Part shown: one piece after another, positions 44,253 to 53,323 of the stretch
Numbering within the stretch: the first letter of the stretch is position 1
How the letters are laid out: every line of letters starts with the position of its first letter
NCBI RefSeq assembly: GCF_001436225.1
Contig: NZ_AYYO01000005.1
Coordinates: forward strand, 34,728 to 98,727
DNA: 64,000 nucleotides
Origin: Lacticaseibacillus sharpeae JCM 1186 = DSM 20505
GTDB lineage: Bacteria > Bacillota > Bacilli > Lactobacillales > Lactobacillaceae
Reading direction: 5' to 3'
The notes under the pieces: model-generated
Told to the model about the DNA's origin: nothing
The model's database searches: none
What the model saw: the letters and a program-made list of their open reading frames with translations, nothing else
Translations under genes and position numbers: made by a program

Positions 44253-44534
44253 TCAACCCACAACTGCAAACCCGTCATATTTTGGCGTCGAGGCCAGTGG
44301 TGTCGCCTCATACGTGGAAACCTGGACGAATTTATTTGGCCCCTGCTTGATGGTTTGCGCGAATGCCGTCATCGCCGCGTGGTCAGCAACTGCGTGAATA
44401 ATCACCGACCCGTCCGCCTGATTGGCTACGTCCCCGCGAATATGCAGTTGATCGGCAACGGCCTTGGTCGACCACCTGAAACCGACGCCCTGAACCCGGC
44501 CGGTCACCCGAATTTTCAATGCCTCTTCTGCCAT
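44253..44534 (-). CDS. acyP: Acylphosphatase
   Basis: 93 residues. The active-site loop GRVQGVGFR includes the phosphate-binding Arg20, and Asn38 lies in VANQADGSV, the two catalytic residues. It hydrolyses carboxyl-phosphate bonds. GGAGG precedes the ATG. It sits between yidC and the divergent trmH-type gene, a conserved neighbourhood in lactobacilli. Confidence 0.95.
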   Translation of the reverse strand: MAEEALKIRVTGRVQGVGFRWSTKAVADQLHIRGDVANQADGSVIIHAVADHAAMTAFAQTIKQGPNKFVQVSTYEATPLASTPKYDGFAVVG

Positions 44535-44731
44535 GATGTACCTCCACTATTCGGTCCCGGTCAAAAACTGCAACCGGTAACCCGAGATTTTGCCAGCGGT
44601 CCCGGCAAGGACAATGCGCCGAAACCGCTAACTTTATACTTACCATTCTACCGCAATTCGGCCCAAGCAATGAAGTTTTTCACCCAGCTATGCTATACTT
44701 GGTGGCGGAAGTTATCGCTCTAAGTCGAAAT

Positions 44732-44762
44732 AGGAGGCGGGGGTTTCCCCCCACACATTATG
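44732..44762 (+). promoter_or_regulatory. Ribosome site separated from its start codon by a hairpin
   Basis: AGGAGG (44732-44737) is 22 bases from the ATG at 44760, too far for normal initiation. Between them GGGGG-TTT-CCCCC (44739-44751) can form a 5-bp hairpin; folding it leaves about nine bases, an ideal spacing. No other start codon in frame lies closer. Confidence 0.6.
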
Positions 44763-45518
44763 GAAAAAATCAATTCACCAAAAAATGATCACATCAAGTT
44801 GGCCAAGAAGCTGACCGTGAAAAAATACCAGAAGGACTACGATCGGTACCTGCTCGAAGGTCCCCACCTGGTTCACGAAGCCCTGAATGCCGGCGTTGAA
44901 CCAGATGTCATCTACATCACGGACAAGTACGAAAATGACCGCGAGTTGCGGCCATTCTACAACAAGTTGGTCATGGTGTCTAAGGATGTCGCGGAACACC
45001 TGAGTGCGACCCCCACACCGCAGGGCATGTTCGCCGTTTTGCCCCTGCCCCACAACAGTTTGCCTCAGCCCCTCGCTGGTAGTTTCTTATTGCTAGATGC
45101 CATCCAGGACCCCGGTAACGTCGGGACCTTGGTCCGGACTGCCGACGCTGCGGGCGTAGGCACCGTGGTCTTAGGGAAACAGACCGCTGATGCATTCTCC
45201 CCTAAAGTGCTGCGGGCAATGCAGGGCAGCCAGTTCCACATCAACGTTGTCAGCGAAGACTTGAACAAGCTGACGGGGCAGCTGCAACGCGCTGGTGTTC
45301 CTGTCTACGGGACGGAGCTGAACGATCGGGCCAAGTCCTACAGCGCCATTGCTAAAACCGACCAGTTTGCCCTCATTATGGGCAACGAAGGTAACGGTAT
45401 GCGGCCAGAACTGCTCGCGAAGACTGATGTCAACGTCTACATCCCAATGCGTGGCCGCGCAGAATCCCTCAATGTTGGGGTTGCTGCCGGGGTTGTCCTG
45501 TTCCACCTGCTTGGCTAA
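44760..45518 (+). CDS. TrmH/SpoU family RNA 2'-O-methyltransferase
   Basis: 252 residues. An N-terminal substrate-binding domain precedes a SPOUT knot domain with motif 1 GTLVRTADAAG, motif 2 IMGNEGNGM and motif 3 ESLNVGVAAGVVLF. It methylates ribose in rRNA or tRNA; YsgA-like, target not assigned. Its start is fixed by the family N-terminus, but the ribosome site is unusually distant and folded. A promoter with TATACT is likely near 44695. Confidence 0.93.
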   Translation: MEKINSPKNDHIKLAKKLTVKKYQKDYDRYLLEGPHLVHEALNAGVEPDVIYITDKYENDRELRPFYNKLVMVSKDVAEHLSATPTPQGMFAVLPLPHNSLPQPLAGSFLLLDAIQDPGNVGTLVRTADAAGVGTVVLGKQTADAFSPKVLRAMQGSQFHINVVSEDLNKLTGQLQRAGVPVYGTELNDRAKSYSAIAKTDQFALIMGNEGNGMRPELLAKTDVNVYIPMRGRAESLNVGVAAGVVLFHLLG

Positions 45519-45532
45519 TTAATGCACCAATC

Positions 45533-45568
45533 GCCCCTGTCCGCTGCGTGCGCACAGGGGCTTTTTTT
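45533..45568 (+). terminator. Terminator after the trmH-type gene
   Basis: An 8-bp GC-rich stem (45533-45540 with 45554-45561) is followed by T7. Confidence 0.9.
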
Positions 45569-45578
45569 GCGCCACCGC

Positions 45579-45608
45579 AAAAAAAAGACAGGCCGCTTAC
45601 GGTCTGTC
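45579..45608 (-). terminator. Terminator after the HD-domain gene
   Basis: A stem 45587-45594 with 45601-45608 (one wobble) is followed on the minus strand by T8. Confidence 0.85.
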
Positions 45609-45616
45609 CTGTAGAT

Positions 45617-46102
45617 TTAGTCTTCAATTAGTTTGAGTAACTTCTGGCGGTACGGGTGCGCGAATTCGGCGACGGCGGCGTAATCATCGACCAACGAAAC
45701 AATGTAACTCTCGGCATACCGGGGCAGCGCCAAAGTCGCACCCCACATGTGCTTGATGATGATGTCCCGCTCAACTTTGTTCAAGTCGGTAAGGTGTTCA
45801 GCGTTGTGCAACGCAATCCGTGGGTGCACGTACGCGTGGGTGCCAAGGTCAAACTTGGTGACGCGCCAGTCATAGTAGAACAAATCGTGCAGCAGACCGG
45901 CACGCGCGGTTGCCCGCACGTTCAGGTGCAACTTCTTGGCAATCAGGTAGCTGGTATAAGACACACGAATGGAGTGCTCCAAGCGGGTACCACTGTGGTG
46001 TTGCGTGAAGTCAGCAAGGTGCTGCACTTCAGGCGTGGCCAGCAAGTCGTCGATCAATGCCCGGTACTGCGTGTCTGTTTCCCACTGCCGATATTTTTCC
46101 AT
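45617..46102 (-). CDS. HD-domain phosphohydrolase
   Basis: 161 residues with the HD metal-binding pattern: His in LEHSIRVSY (near 43), the HD pair in ARAGLLHDLFYYDW (near 73), and a later Asp in SLVDDYAAVAE. Metal-dependent phosphohydrolases of this type act on nucleotides or signalling molecules; the substrate is unknown. GGAGG precedes the ATG. It is transcribed alone. Confidence 0.9.
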   Translation of the reverse strand: MEKYRQWETDTQYRALIDDLLATPEVQHLADFTQHHSGTRLEHSIRVSYTSYLIAKKLHLNVRATARAGLLHDLFYYDWRVTKFDLGTHAYVHPRIALHNAEHLTDLNKVERDIIIKHMWGATLALPRYAESYIVSLVDDYAAVAEFAHPYRQKLLKLIED

Positions 46103-46229
46103 TCAATGCCCTCCAGAAATGTCCTGACGTTAACCGTCAATTAATTCATTTGCCGCTATTGTAACAGGTCTACGCATGAAAAGCGCGGTCCTAATTTTTT
46201 GTAAGAGAAACGTAACATTTAGGCAAAAA

Positions 46230-46261
46230 CACCCCCGCGGCCGAAACCGGCTGCGAGGGTG
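46230..46261 (-). terminator. Terminator after the histidine kinase gene
   Basis: A 13-base stem (46230-46242 with 46249-46261, one mismatch, one wobble) with a GAAACC-type loop, then T5 on the minus strand. Confidence 0.85.
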
Positions 46262-46267
46262 CTTGCG

Positions 46268-47845
46268 CTAGAGATTGGAATGTTCAATGTCGTCCGCAAT
46301 TGCGCTTTCCGCAGACTCAGGCTCCGCGCCGTCCATGAGTTCCTGCGCCTTTTCCGCGGTGATACGCGGCAGGTTAATACGGAAAATCGAACCGTAACCT
46401 AGTGAGGAATCAACACTGATTTCCCCGTGGTAACCGTCGATTAACTGCTTGGCAATCGCCAGACCCAGGCCATTACCGCCCTTTTCCCGGCTCCGGGCCT
46501 TGTCGACCCGGTAGAAGCGGCCGAAGACGCGGCTCATGTTTTCGGGGCTAATCCCTTCACCGAAGTCCTGAATTGCCAGGCTAACTTCGACTTCATTATT
46601 CCCGAGCGAAACGTGAATTTCTTTGCGGTCCTTAGAATACTTCACGGCGTTATCAATCAGGATAATCATCACCTGTTCCAGATGGTTCCGGTACATCTTA
46701 ACCCACGATGGGCCGTCCAGTTCATCTTCCAGGGTAATGTTGAAGTCAGGGTGAATCATGCTCATATCACTGACCACTTGGTGCGCTAATTGTTGCACTT
46801 CCACCACGGAACCGGCGTACATCGTGTCCACCTGGTCCGCGCGGGTCAGATCCAGCATCTCTTGAATCAGGCTCTTCATCCGCTGCGTTTCTTGCAGGGA
46901 GGCGGCTAGTGATTCATCGAGCACTTCCGGATCATCCTTCCCCCACCGGTTGAGCAGCTTCAGGTGACCCTCAAGCACGGCAACTGGCGTACGCAGTTCG
47001 TGGGAAACATCGCCCACGAAATCGGTCTGCTGATCGATGAACCGCTGAATCCGGTCGAGCATGGCGTTGAACTCGTTAATCAGATGACTCATTTCGTCAT
47101 TGGAATTAATCTGTTCAATCCGCACGTCGCTTTGGGGTTCACTGTTCACCAAGTCAATCGTGGTCGTGATGCGCTTAATCGGCCGCAAGAAGCGAGACGC
47201 CATCCAGAACCCGAGGGCAAACGAGATGATGAGCGCCGCAATCGCCACCGCGTAGATTGTGTGGGTGATGCGGGCCATCGTCGCGTGGAAGTTCGTCATG
47301 GCGTTGGCCACCTGCACATAGCCAATTCGGTGGCCGGTGTGGTCCGAAATGATGGCTTCCCGGCCCACCATGCCGTCAAACTTGCCATTCCGCTCGTTTT
47401 TGACGGCAAACGCGGTGGTCTTGTGCAGTGGTTGGTGCGTTCCGCGCGAGTTGAAGACCATCTTGCCCGATTTGTCAAAAATCGTGACGGTAATATCCTC
47501 ACGCGACATTTTTTCAATCATCGAATCAGCAAAAATCGAGTTTTTGCCCTTCATCGCGGGTGCTTCTTGGGTGATTGTCGTCCCAAGTGTTGCATCAAGG
47601 CGTGGGCGCACTGAAGCTGGTGTCAGGTTGTCCGCAACTGGGGTAAGCCGGGACCGGACCGCGTTAACCGTATCAACGACTGTTGACCGTTCGCTTTCCG
47701 CTAACGTTTGACGCATTACTCCATAAATAACGAGCGAAAAAACGAGAAAGGTTAGAAAAATCCCGAAACCAACCGTTGCCGCCCACGTCCACCGCAGCGA
47801 AACGAATCGCTTTGGTTTTGGTTGAACTTTGTCAGACTCGCTCAT
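46268..47845 (-). CDS. HAMP-containing sensor histidine kinase (ArlS/YkoH-like)
   Basis: 525 residues. Two membrane segments (about residues 22-45 and 195-218) enclose an extracellular sensor domain. A HAMP domain, HisKA with the phospho-acceptor in DVSHELRTPVAVLEGHL, and an HATPase with ILIDNAVKYS and GNGLGLAIAKQL follow. It pairs with the response regulator just upstream, whose stop overlaps its ATG by one base. The signal sensed cannot be read from sequence. Confidence 0.95.
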   Translation of the reverse strand: MSESDKVQPKPKRFVSLRWTWAATVGFGIFLTFLVFSLVIYGVMRQTLAESERSTVVDTVNAVRSRLTPVADNLTPASVRPRLDATLGTTITQEAPAMKGKNSIFADSMIEKMSREDITVTIFDKSGKMVFNSRGTHQPLHKTTAFAVKNERNGKFDGMVGREAIISDHTGHRIGYVQVANAMTNFHATMARITHTIYAVAIAALIISFALGFWMASRFLRPIKRITTTIDLVNSEPQSDVRIEQINSNDEMSHLINEFNAMLDRIQRFIDQQTDFVGDVSHELRTPVAVLEGHLKLLNRWGKDDPEVLDESLAASLQETQRMKSLIQEMLDLTRADQVDTMYAGSVVEVQQLAHQVVSDMSMIHPDFNITLEDELDGPSWVKMYRNHLEQVMIILIDNAVKYSKDRKEIHVSLGNNEVEVSLAIQDFGEGISPENMSRVFGRFYRVDKARSREKGGNGLGLAIAKQLIDGYHGEISVDSSLGYGSIFRINLPRITAEKAQELMDGAEPESAESAIADDIEHSNL

Positions 47846-48531
47846 TAGGAGCGCATAACGTAGCCCGTACCCCGAACGGTCTGGATGTAGCTCTGTTCAC
47901 CGGGACGGTCAATCTTGTTCCGGATGTAACGAACGTACACATCAACAACATTGGTTTCAACGTCGGAGTTGTAACCCCAGACCTTGCTGAGAAGCACGTC
48001 GCGGGCGAGAACCACGTTGATGTTCTCCATCAAGGTCAGGAGCAGTTCATATTCACGCTTGGTGAGTTCGATGATGTCATCGCCACGGCGCACAATGCGG
48101 TTTTCCTTTTCGATGACCAGGTCGCGGTACTTGATGGTCGTCTGCTTAGCCTTGTTGGATTCGTCCATAGAGTGCACACGCCGGAGCAATGCACGGAGGC
48201 GAGCCAGCAATTCTTCAATCGCAAATGGCTTAACGATGTAGTCATCAGCACCGTGGTCCAAGCCGGAAACACGGTCGATAACGGAGTCGCGTGCCGTCAT
48301 CATGATAATTGGGGTGTTCTTCACCTGCCGAACACGGCGGCAAATCTCAAGCCCGTTCAGATCTGGCAGCATCAGGTCCAGCAGAATTGCGTCCCAGTCT
48401 TCGTTCAAGGCAGCGTCGAGCCCCGCGCGACCGTTCATGTACACTGCGGTTTCGTCGCCTTCGTGCTTCAATTCTAGTTCCACAAACCGTGCCAAGTTCT
48501 TTTCGTCTTCAATAATCAAAATTTTGCTCAT
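47845..48531 (-). CDS. OmpR family response regulator (ArlR/YkoG-like)
   Basis: 228 residues: receiver with phospho-acceptor Asp52 in ILLDLMLPD and Lys101 region ADDYIVKPF, then an OmpR-type winged helix ending DVYVRYIRNKID. First gene of the two-component operon. AAGGAG is about 12 bases from the ATG. Its promoter region carries an inverted repeat (48641-48650 with 48679-48688) that could be its own operator. Confidence 0.95.
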   Translation of the reverse strand: MSKILIIEDEKNLARFVELELKHEGDETAVYMNGRAGLDAALNEDWDAILLDLMLPDLNGLEICRRVRQVKNTPIIMMTARDSVIDRVSGLDHGADDYIVKPFAIEELLARLRALLRRVHSMDESNKAKQTTIKYRDLVIEKENRIVRRGDDIIELTKREYELLLTLMENINVVLARDVLLSKVWGYNSDVETNVVDVYVRYIRNKIDRPGEQSYIQTVRGTGYVMRS

Positions 48532-48851
48532 TACCGATTAACTCTCCTTAGAATACCCATTTATTTTTTCGTGCAATATTATCTATCCCCGGCACACCAA
48601 AACAGACCCAGCGTGTCGTTCCTGTAAAGAATATCACATTTTCTCATAAATGACTACCGCAACCCGCACCACGAATGCTTTATGAGAATTAGAAACGGCC
48701 ACGCATCATCGCCGGGTAAGCCAAAATCGGGGCGCTAAAATCCTACTGTTCGTGGATTTTTCGGAACAATTTTTATATTACATCGCCGGTAATTACCGCC
48801 GACAGAAACGGAAAATTGTCGCTTTACCGGCGCTTTCCCCCACGCAGACAA
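48532..48851. other. Intergenic region upstream of the two-component operon
   Basis: About 320 bases without a convincing gene. It contains the inverted repeat TTCTCATAAA/TTTATGAGAA (48641-48650, 48679-48688), one arm of which lies between a weak -35 (TAGTCA) and -10 (TATTCT) on the minus strand. Confidence 0.5.
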
Positions 48852-48895
48852 AAACAGTTCTGCCAGGCCCAGATTGGGGCGCGGCAGAACTGTTT
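48852..48895 (-). terminator. Terminator after gnd
   Basis: A perfect 13-bp stem (48852-48864 with 48883-48895) enclosing an 18-base loop, then T5 on the minus strand. Confidence 0.9.
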
Positions 48896-48911
48896 AGGAT
48901 TAGGTTAAATT

Positions 48912-50330
48912 CTACTGTTCATCGTACCAGCTGTAGTGGAAGATACCTTCCCGGTCCGTACGTGCGTAGGTGTGTGCACCGAAGTAATCGCGCTGGGCCT
49001 GAATCAGGTTAGCGGGCAAAACTTCGCTGCGGTAGCTGTCGTAGTAAGAAATCGCGCCAGAGAAACCAGGTACAGGCACGCCAGCCTTAACTGCGAGGCC
49101 AACCAGGTCGCGGACAGCTTCCTGGTAGTTACGGGCGATGTCCTTGAAGTAGTCATCAAGGAGCAGGTTGGACAGGTCAGGCTGCTTTTCGAACGCATCC
49201 GTGATGTTCTGGAGGAACTTCGCGCGGATGATGCACCCTTCACGCCAAATCTTAGCGAGTTCGCCGTACTGGAGGTTCCAGTCATAGTGTTCGCTGGCAA
49301 CACGCATCTGTTCGAAGCCCTGAGCGTAACTCATCAGCTTGGAGAAGTAGAGGGCCTTGCGAATCATTTCAACGACAGTGTCCTTGTCGAATTCGACCTT
49401 GCCGACTGGCTTAGGCAGCACCTTGCTGGCAGCAACACGTTCGTCCTTCATCGCGGAGATGTACCGTGCGTACACGGATTCGGTGATGACTGACTGCGGT
49501 ACACCGAGTTCCAGCGCGGACTGGGAACTCCACTTACCGGTACCCTTGTTGCCCGCAGCGTCCATGATAACGTCAACGATTGGCTTATCGGAGCCCAGGT
49601 CGTCCTTACGCGTCAAGATATCAGCAGTGATATCAATCAGGTAAGAGCTAAGTTCGCCCTGCTTCCAGTCGTTGAAGATTGCGGCGATTTCGTCAACAGA
49701 CAGACCAACCAAGTTCCGCAGCAAGTTGTAGCTTTCGGAAATCAGTTCCATGTCGCCGTATTCGATCCCGTTGTGGACCATCTTGACGTAGTGACCAGCA
49801 CCGTTTGGGCCGATGTAGGTGACACATGGTTCACCGTCTTCAGCCTTAGCAGCCATCTTTTCCAAGATTGGTGCAACCAGATCGTAAGCTTCCTTCTGAC
49901 CACCTGGCATCATGGAAGGTCCTTCCAGCGCACCAAGTTCACCACCGGAAACACCCATCCCGATGAAGTTAATGCCGGACTTGTCCAGTTCCGCATTCCG
50001 ACGCATGGTGTCTTCAAAGAAGGTGTTCCCACCGTCGATGAGCACGTCGCCCTTGTCGAGCAGTGGCAGCAACTGCGCAATCACAGCATCGGTCCCGGCA
50101 CCAGCCTTGACCATCATGATGATCCGGCGGGGCTTTTCGAGTGACTTCACAAAGTCTTCAATTGTGTAGGAAGGTACAAGCTTCTTGTCCGCGTGTTCCT
50201 TAGCCACAGTTTCCGTCTTCGATGCGGTGCGGTTGTAAATAGCCACGGTGAAGCCCCGGCTCTCAATGTTGAGTGCCAAGTTCTTCCCCATGACGGCCAT
50301 TCCGACAACACCAATTTGTGGTTTGTCCAT
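48912..50330 (-). CDS. gnd: 6-phosphogluconate dehydrogenase (decarboxylating)
   Basis: Oxidises 6-phosphogluconate to ribulose 5-phosphate with NADP+. 472 residues from the ATG at 50330 with GGAGG upstream. The Rossmann motif [14 protein letters not shown] is at residues 7-20, and the substrate-site segment [12 protein letters not shown] is near residue 260. In lactobacilli it feeds the phosphoketolase or pentose phosphate route. It is transcribed alone. Confidence 0.98.
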   Translation of the reverse strand: MDKPQIGVVGMAVMGKNLALNIESRGFTVAIYNRTASKTETVAKEHADKKLVPSYTIEDFVKSLEKPRRIIMMVKAGAGTDAVIAQLLPLLDKGDVLIDGGNTFFEDTMRRNAELDKSGINFIGMGVSGGELGALEGPSMMPGGQKEAYDLVAPILEKMAAKAEDGEPCVTYIGPNGAGHYVKMVHNGIEYGDMELISESYNLLRNLVGLSVDEIAAIFNDWKQGELSSYLIDITADILTRKDDLGSDKPIVDVIMDAAGNKGTGKWSSQSALELGVPQSVITESVYARYISAMKDERVAASKVLPKPVGKVEFDKDTVVEMIRKALYFSKLMSYAQGFEQMRVASEHYDWNLQYGELAKIWREGCIIRAKFLQNITDAFEKQPDLSNLLLDDYFKDIARNYQEAVRDLVGLAVKAGVPVPGFSGAISYYDSYRSEVLPANLIQAQRDYFGAHTYARTDREGIFHYSWYDEQ

Positions 50331-50433
50331 TGTAATGATTCCTCCATAACTTTTTATGTTCGGTGGGACGCACGGTTTCCCGTTCATTCTACTTTATCCT
50401 AGCAGAAACGAGGGCGGTTGCCAAAGACTAACC

Positions 50434-50991
50434 TTATTTTTTGTCCCCGTCAGCATTATTTTCGTCAAATAATCCCTGCAGGCCGGCAAACGGATTGTCG
50501 GCGCGTTCTTCTGGTGGTAATGGTGCTGCTTCTTCTTCAGAAATCAGGGCCCAGTTATCGCCGTGGGGTAATTCAGTTGCCGCTTCCTCAGCTGGTGTCA
50601 GTACGCGCAGGGGCAGGCCGAGCAGAACGTTGTCCTTCACGGCGGGCATCAAATCCAGCCGGTCATCCTTCAGCAAAATGAGCAGGTCATCGTCTTCATA
50701 CTGGTCCGCATGGTCAGCACGCGTCAGGTAAGTTTCGGTGAATTCGAAGTGCACGGGCACCTCTACTGGCGTCAAACTGCGCGTTGACGGCAAGGTGACG
50801 GAAGCCGAAACTTGGCCGTTCACGGTGAAGTCACCGCGGGAATACAAGATGCTCCCCTGGGCACGCACCTTCCCCATCGTGATGATGTCAGGATTGCGTT
50901 CCATTAGTTCTTTTTTAACATCCACCTCTTCGTCAAAGGTGAATGCTTCATGGTTATATTGCGTCAAGTTGGTCGTGGACCAATTCAGCAT
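50434..50991 (-). CDS. yceD: YceD family protein (DUF177)
   Basis: 185 residues; DUF177/YceD domain (SVTLPSTRSLTPVEVPVHFEF, about residues 64-84), beta rich, with an acidic C-terminus containing NPFAGLQGLFD. In many bacteria YceD precedes rpmF and affects 23S rRNA maturation; rpmF is not present here. It follows tmcAL by 25 bases, at the end of the yqeG-yqeH cluster. Confidence 0.9.
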   Translation of the reverse strand: MLNWSTTNLTQYNHEAFTFDEEVDVKKELMERNPDIITMGKVRAQGSILYSRGDFTVNGQVSASVTLPSTRSLTPVEVPVHFEFTETYLTRADHADQYEDDDLLILLKDDRLDLMPAVKDNVLLGLPLRVLTPAEEAATELPHGDNWALISEEEAAPLPPEERADNPFAGLQGLFDENNADGDKK

Positions 50992-51016
50992 GGTATTCCT
51001 CCATTAGTTGATAAAC

Positions 51017-52165
51017 CTAGTTGTGTAACATTAACGGTTTGCGCCCGAAGTTCTGGTCGCGGCCGGTAAAGCTGCGATATAACGCATCGCAGCGGTGGGT
51101 CAAATACATCGGTCCAGTCGGCGCCAGCATGTCGTGACTAACTTTGGTGATAATCGGCACGCCCGCCGTTTTCTTGATGCTGTGCAAGAACTCCTGGCCG
51201 GCAGTCGTGAAACCCAGTACGTGCGCGATGGGCCGCACACGCGCAGCCGTAACCTCCGCCTGGGTCATGTTCAGCACCGTTGCCAGGGCCAGACGCCGCA
51301 GTCGCGCGTAGGTGTAACGCTTGGACTTCACCGCACGCAGGAAGTCATCGAAATTGCCCGCGGTCTGGGCCGCTTTCACTAACCGGTACTCCAGGCCCTC
51401 CGACATCTGATCGATGGTCCGCAGTTCCGGAAGCGTGGCGGTTTGCAGGCGGTAAGCCAGAAGCGGCCAGATTTCATGCCAGCTGAAGTGGGCGTTATTT
51501 AGCAGCAGCTGTTCAGCAAAATCCGGAGTTTGTCCGTGAATGCTAGTACCAGCACTGAGCATTTTGCGCAGTGCACTACCAGAGCTGAAGACCGCGTCGG
51601 TTCCATCCGCATCGTGTTGGGCGCCCACCCGGCGAATAGGCAATAACTGCATGGGTTTGCCCGCACGCAGATTGGCCTCCGCATACGCCAGCGCCAACAT
51701 CGTGTTCGGCGCGGTGAGTTTCATCCCCACCTCGTGCGCGTAAAACTCCGCCAACTGACTCGCGTAGGTCTGCGTATAGTCGGCAAAATCTCCACTGCCG
51801 CTTGCTTCAGCCGCGATGCGTTTGGCGGCAATGGCATTGAAGTCCAGTTCCGGATTTTCGGTGCCAAAAGCAATCGTATCCACCCGCAGCCCTTTAAGCA
51901 GGTCAATGCCGCCTTCAGCAAACTGCTGGCCGGCCTGCACCGCGAAATTCACGGGCAGCTCAACCACCACGTCGGCTCCGGCATGCAGCGCCATGTCCGT
52001 GCGGGTCCACTTATCAACAATGGCCGGTTCGCCGCGCTGCACATAGTTACCCGACATTACCACCACGACCACATCGGCATGCGCCTGCTGCCGGGCAAGA
52101 CTTAGCGCGTGCACGTGACCGTTATGCAGGGGGTTAAACTCCGCAATCATCCCAACACTACGCAT
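51017..52165 (-). CDS. tmcAL: tRNA(Met) cytidine acetate ligase
   Basis: 382 residues with a nucleotidyltransferase motif FNPLHNGHVHAL (residues 10-21, HxGH). TmcAL uses ATP and acetate to form N4-acetylcytidine at the elongator tRNA-Met wobble position, as shown for the B. subtilis homologue YlbM. Ribosome site is weak (AGGGG). It lies between the methyltransferase and yceD genes. Confidence 0.93.
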   Translation of the reverse strand: MRSVGMIAEFNPLHNGHVHALSLARQQAHADVVVVVMSGNYVQRGEPAIVDKWTRTDMALHAGADVVVELPVNFAVQAGQQFAEGGIDLLKGLRVDTIAFGTENPELDFNAIAAKRIAAEASGSGDFADYTQTYASQLAEFYAHEVGMKLTAPNTMLALAYAEANLRAGKPMQLLPIRRVGAQHDADGTDAVFSSGSALRKMLSAGTSIHGQTPDFAEQLLLNNAHFSWHEIWPLLAYRLQTATLPELRTIDQMSEGLEYRLVKAAQTAGNFDDFLRAVKSKRYTYARLRRLALATVLNMTQAEVTAARVRPIAHVLGFTTAGQEFLHSIKKTAGVPIITKVSHDMLAPTGPMYLTHRCDALYRSFTGRDQNFGRKPLMLHN

Positions 52166-52180
52166 GTTATCGCCCCTAAC

Positions 52181-52930
52181 CTATTGCTTGACGGTACTCT
52201 TAACGCAACTGAAGAACCAGCGCGTGCTGTCGTCAGCGACTGCACTGCGCCCGAAGTCTGCGGATACCTGAATGTCCACAAACCCAGCCTGGGTGAGGGC
52301 AGCCACAAAGTCCGCAACGGGGTAGGTACGTTCCTTGTGCTGTTCAATCAGTGGTTTGTAGGCATCGATATCTTCATGGTAAACAAAGAAGGTCAAGTCG
52401 TGCTCGGCAGAATGCGGCACTTCCCCTTCGTAACTACTCCAGATAAACGCGTAATCTTCCGTCTGGTAGTTATACATGTACCCCGGGAAAATGTCGTCCA
52501 TCTGGTGCAACGAGTGCGCGTCAAACATGAACCGGCCGCCGGGAACCAAACTGGCATTCACTTCGCTGAACACCGTTTTGATGTCTGCTAAGTTCGGCAT
52601 GTAGCAAATCGAATCGTCAAAGCACGTCACCACGTCGAATTCGCCCAGCTGAGCAAAATCGCGCATGTCCGCTTGCACCAGTGGAATATCAAGACCCGCC
52701 CGGTTGATTTTTTCCGCCGCCATCGACAACATCTCGGCACTAAGGTCCAGAGTCGTCACGTTGAACCCGGCATTTTGCAGCAGGACAGCCAAACTGCCGG
52801 ACCCGCCAGCCAGTTCCAGCAGCCGCTGGCCCTTAGCCGGCACCTGCTTAAGCACATAATCCCGCCAATCCGTGTACAGGTCCTGATCCATTAACTGGTC
52901 GTAAACCTGCGCAAAGGTTGAATAAATCAT
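52181..52930 (-). CDS. Class I SAM-dependent methyltransferase (YqeM-like)
   Basis: 249 residues with SAM motif I RLLELAGGSGSLAVLL near residue 37 and post-I acidic residues in TLDLSAEML. The substrate is unknown. It overlaps rsfS by four bases (ATGA). The association rsfS-yqeM-tmcAL is conserved, suggesting an RNA or ribosome role; this is inference. Confidence 0.92.
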   Translation of the reverse strand: MIYSTFAQVYDQLMDQDLYTDWRDYVLKQVPAKGQRLLELAGGSGSLAVLLQNAGFNVTTLDLSAEMLSMAAEKINRAGLDIPLVQADMRDFAQLGEFDVVTCFDDSICYMPNLADIKTVFSEVNASLVPGGRFMFDAHSLHQMDDIFPGYMYNYQTEDYAFIWSSYEGEVPHSAEHDLTFFVYHEDIDAYKPLIEQHKERTYPVADFVAALTQAGFVDIQVSADFGRSAVADDSTRWFFSCVKSTVKQ

Positions 52931-53289
52931 TCGTTAATCCATTCAGAAACGTCCACTTCTGGCGCGTCCTGCCAAAACTGTTCCAACTTGTAATTTGCGC
53001 GTTCTTCGGGGGTGAACACGTGCACAACAACATCCCCAAGGTCCATCAGAATCCACTTGGAACCCTTCTTGCCTTCGATGGACTTAACCGTCCCGCCAGC
53101 TTCTTCAACCTTATCGTCGATTTCGTCAACGATGGCCTGGACTTGGCGTTCCGTGTTCCCGCTCGCAACCACAAAGTAGTCGGCCAGCAAGCTGACACCG
53201 TTCATATCAAGGGCCACGATATCTTCGGCGCGCTTGTCATCTGCTGCCCGGACAACGGTTTCGAGCAGTGCTTTTACTGATAAACTCAT
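52927..53289 (-). CDS. rsfS: Ribosomal silencing factor RsfS
   Basis: 120 residues with the DUF143 core (EDIVALDMNGVSLLADYFVV, about residues 21-40, and KWILMDLGDVVVHVF). RsfS binds L14 and keeps the 50S subunit from joining the 30S subunit under poor nutrition. GGAGG precedes the ATG. It follows yqeK and overlaps the methyltransferase gene. Confidence 0.96.
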   Translation of the reverse strand: MSLSVKALLETVVRAADDKRAEDIVALDMNGVSLLADYFVVASGNTERQVQAIVDEIDDKVEEAGGTVKSIEGKKGSKWILMDLGDVVVHVFTPEERANYKLEQFWQDAPEVDVSEWINE

Positions 53290-53323
53290 TAATTAATTTC
53301 CTCCTGGAAGTGTAGTGACAGGG

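Noticed and set aside
47776..48477. 233-codon open frame opposite the OmpR-family response regulator
   Set aside because: Shadow of a conserved gene; no ribosome site or recognisable domain.
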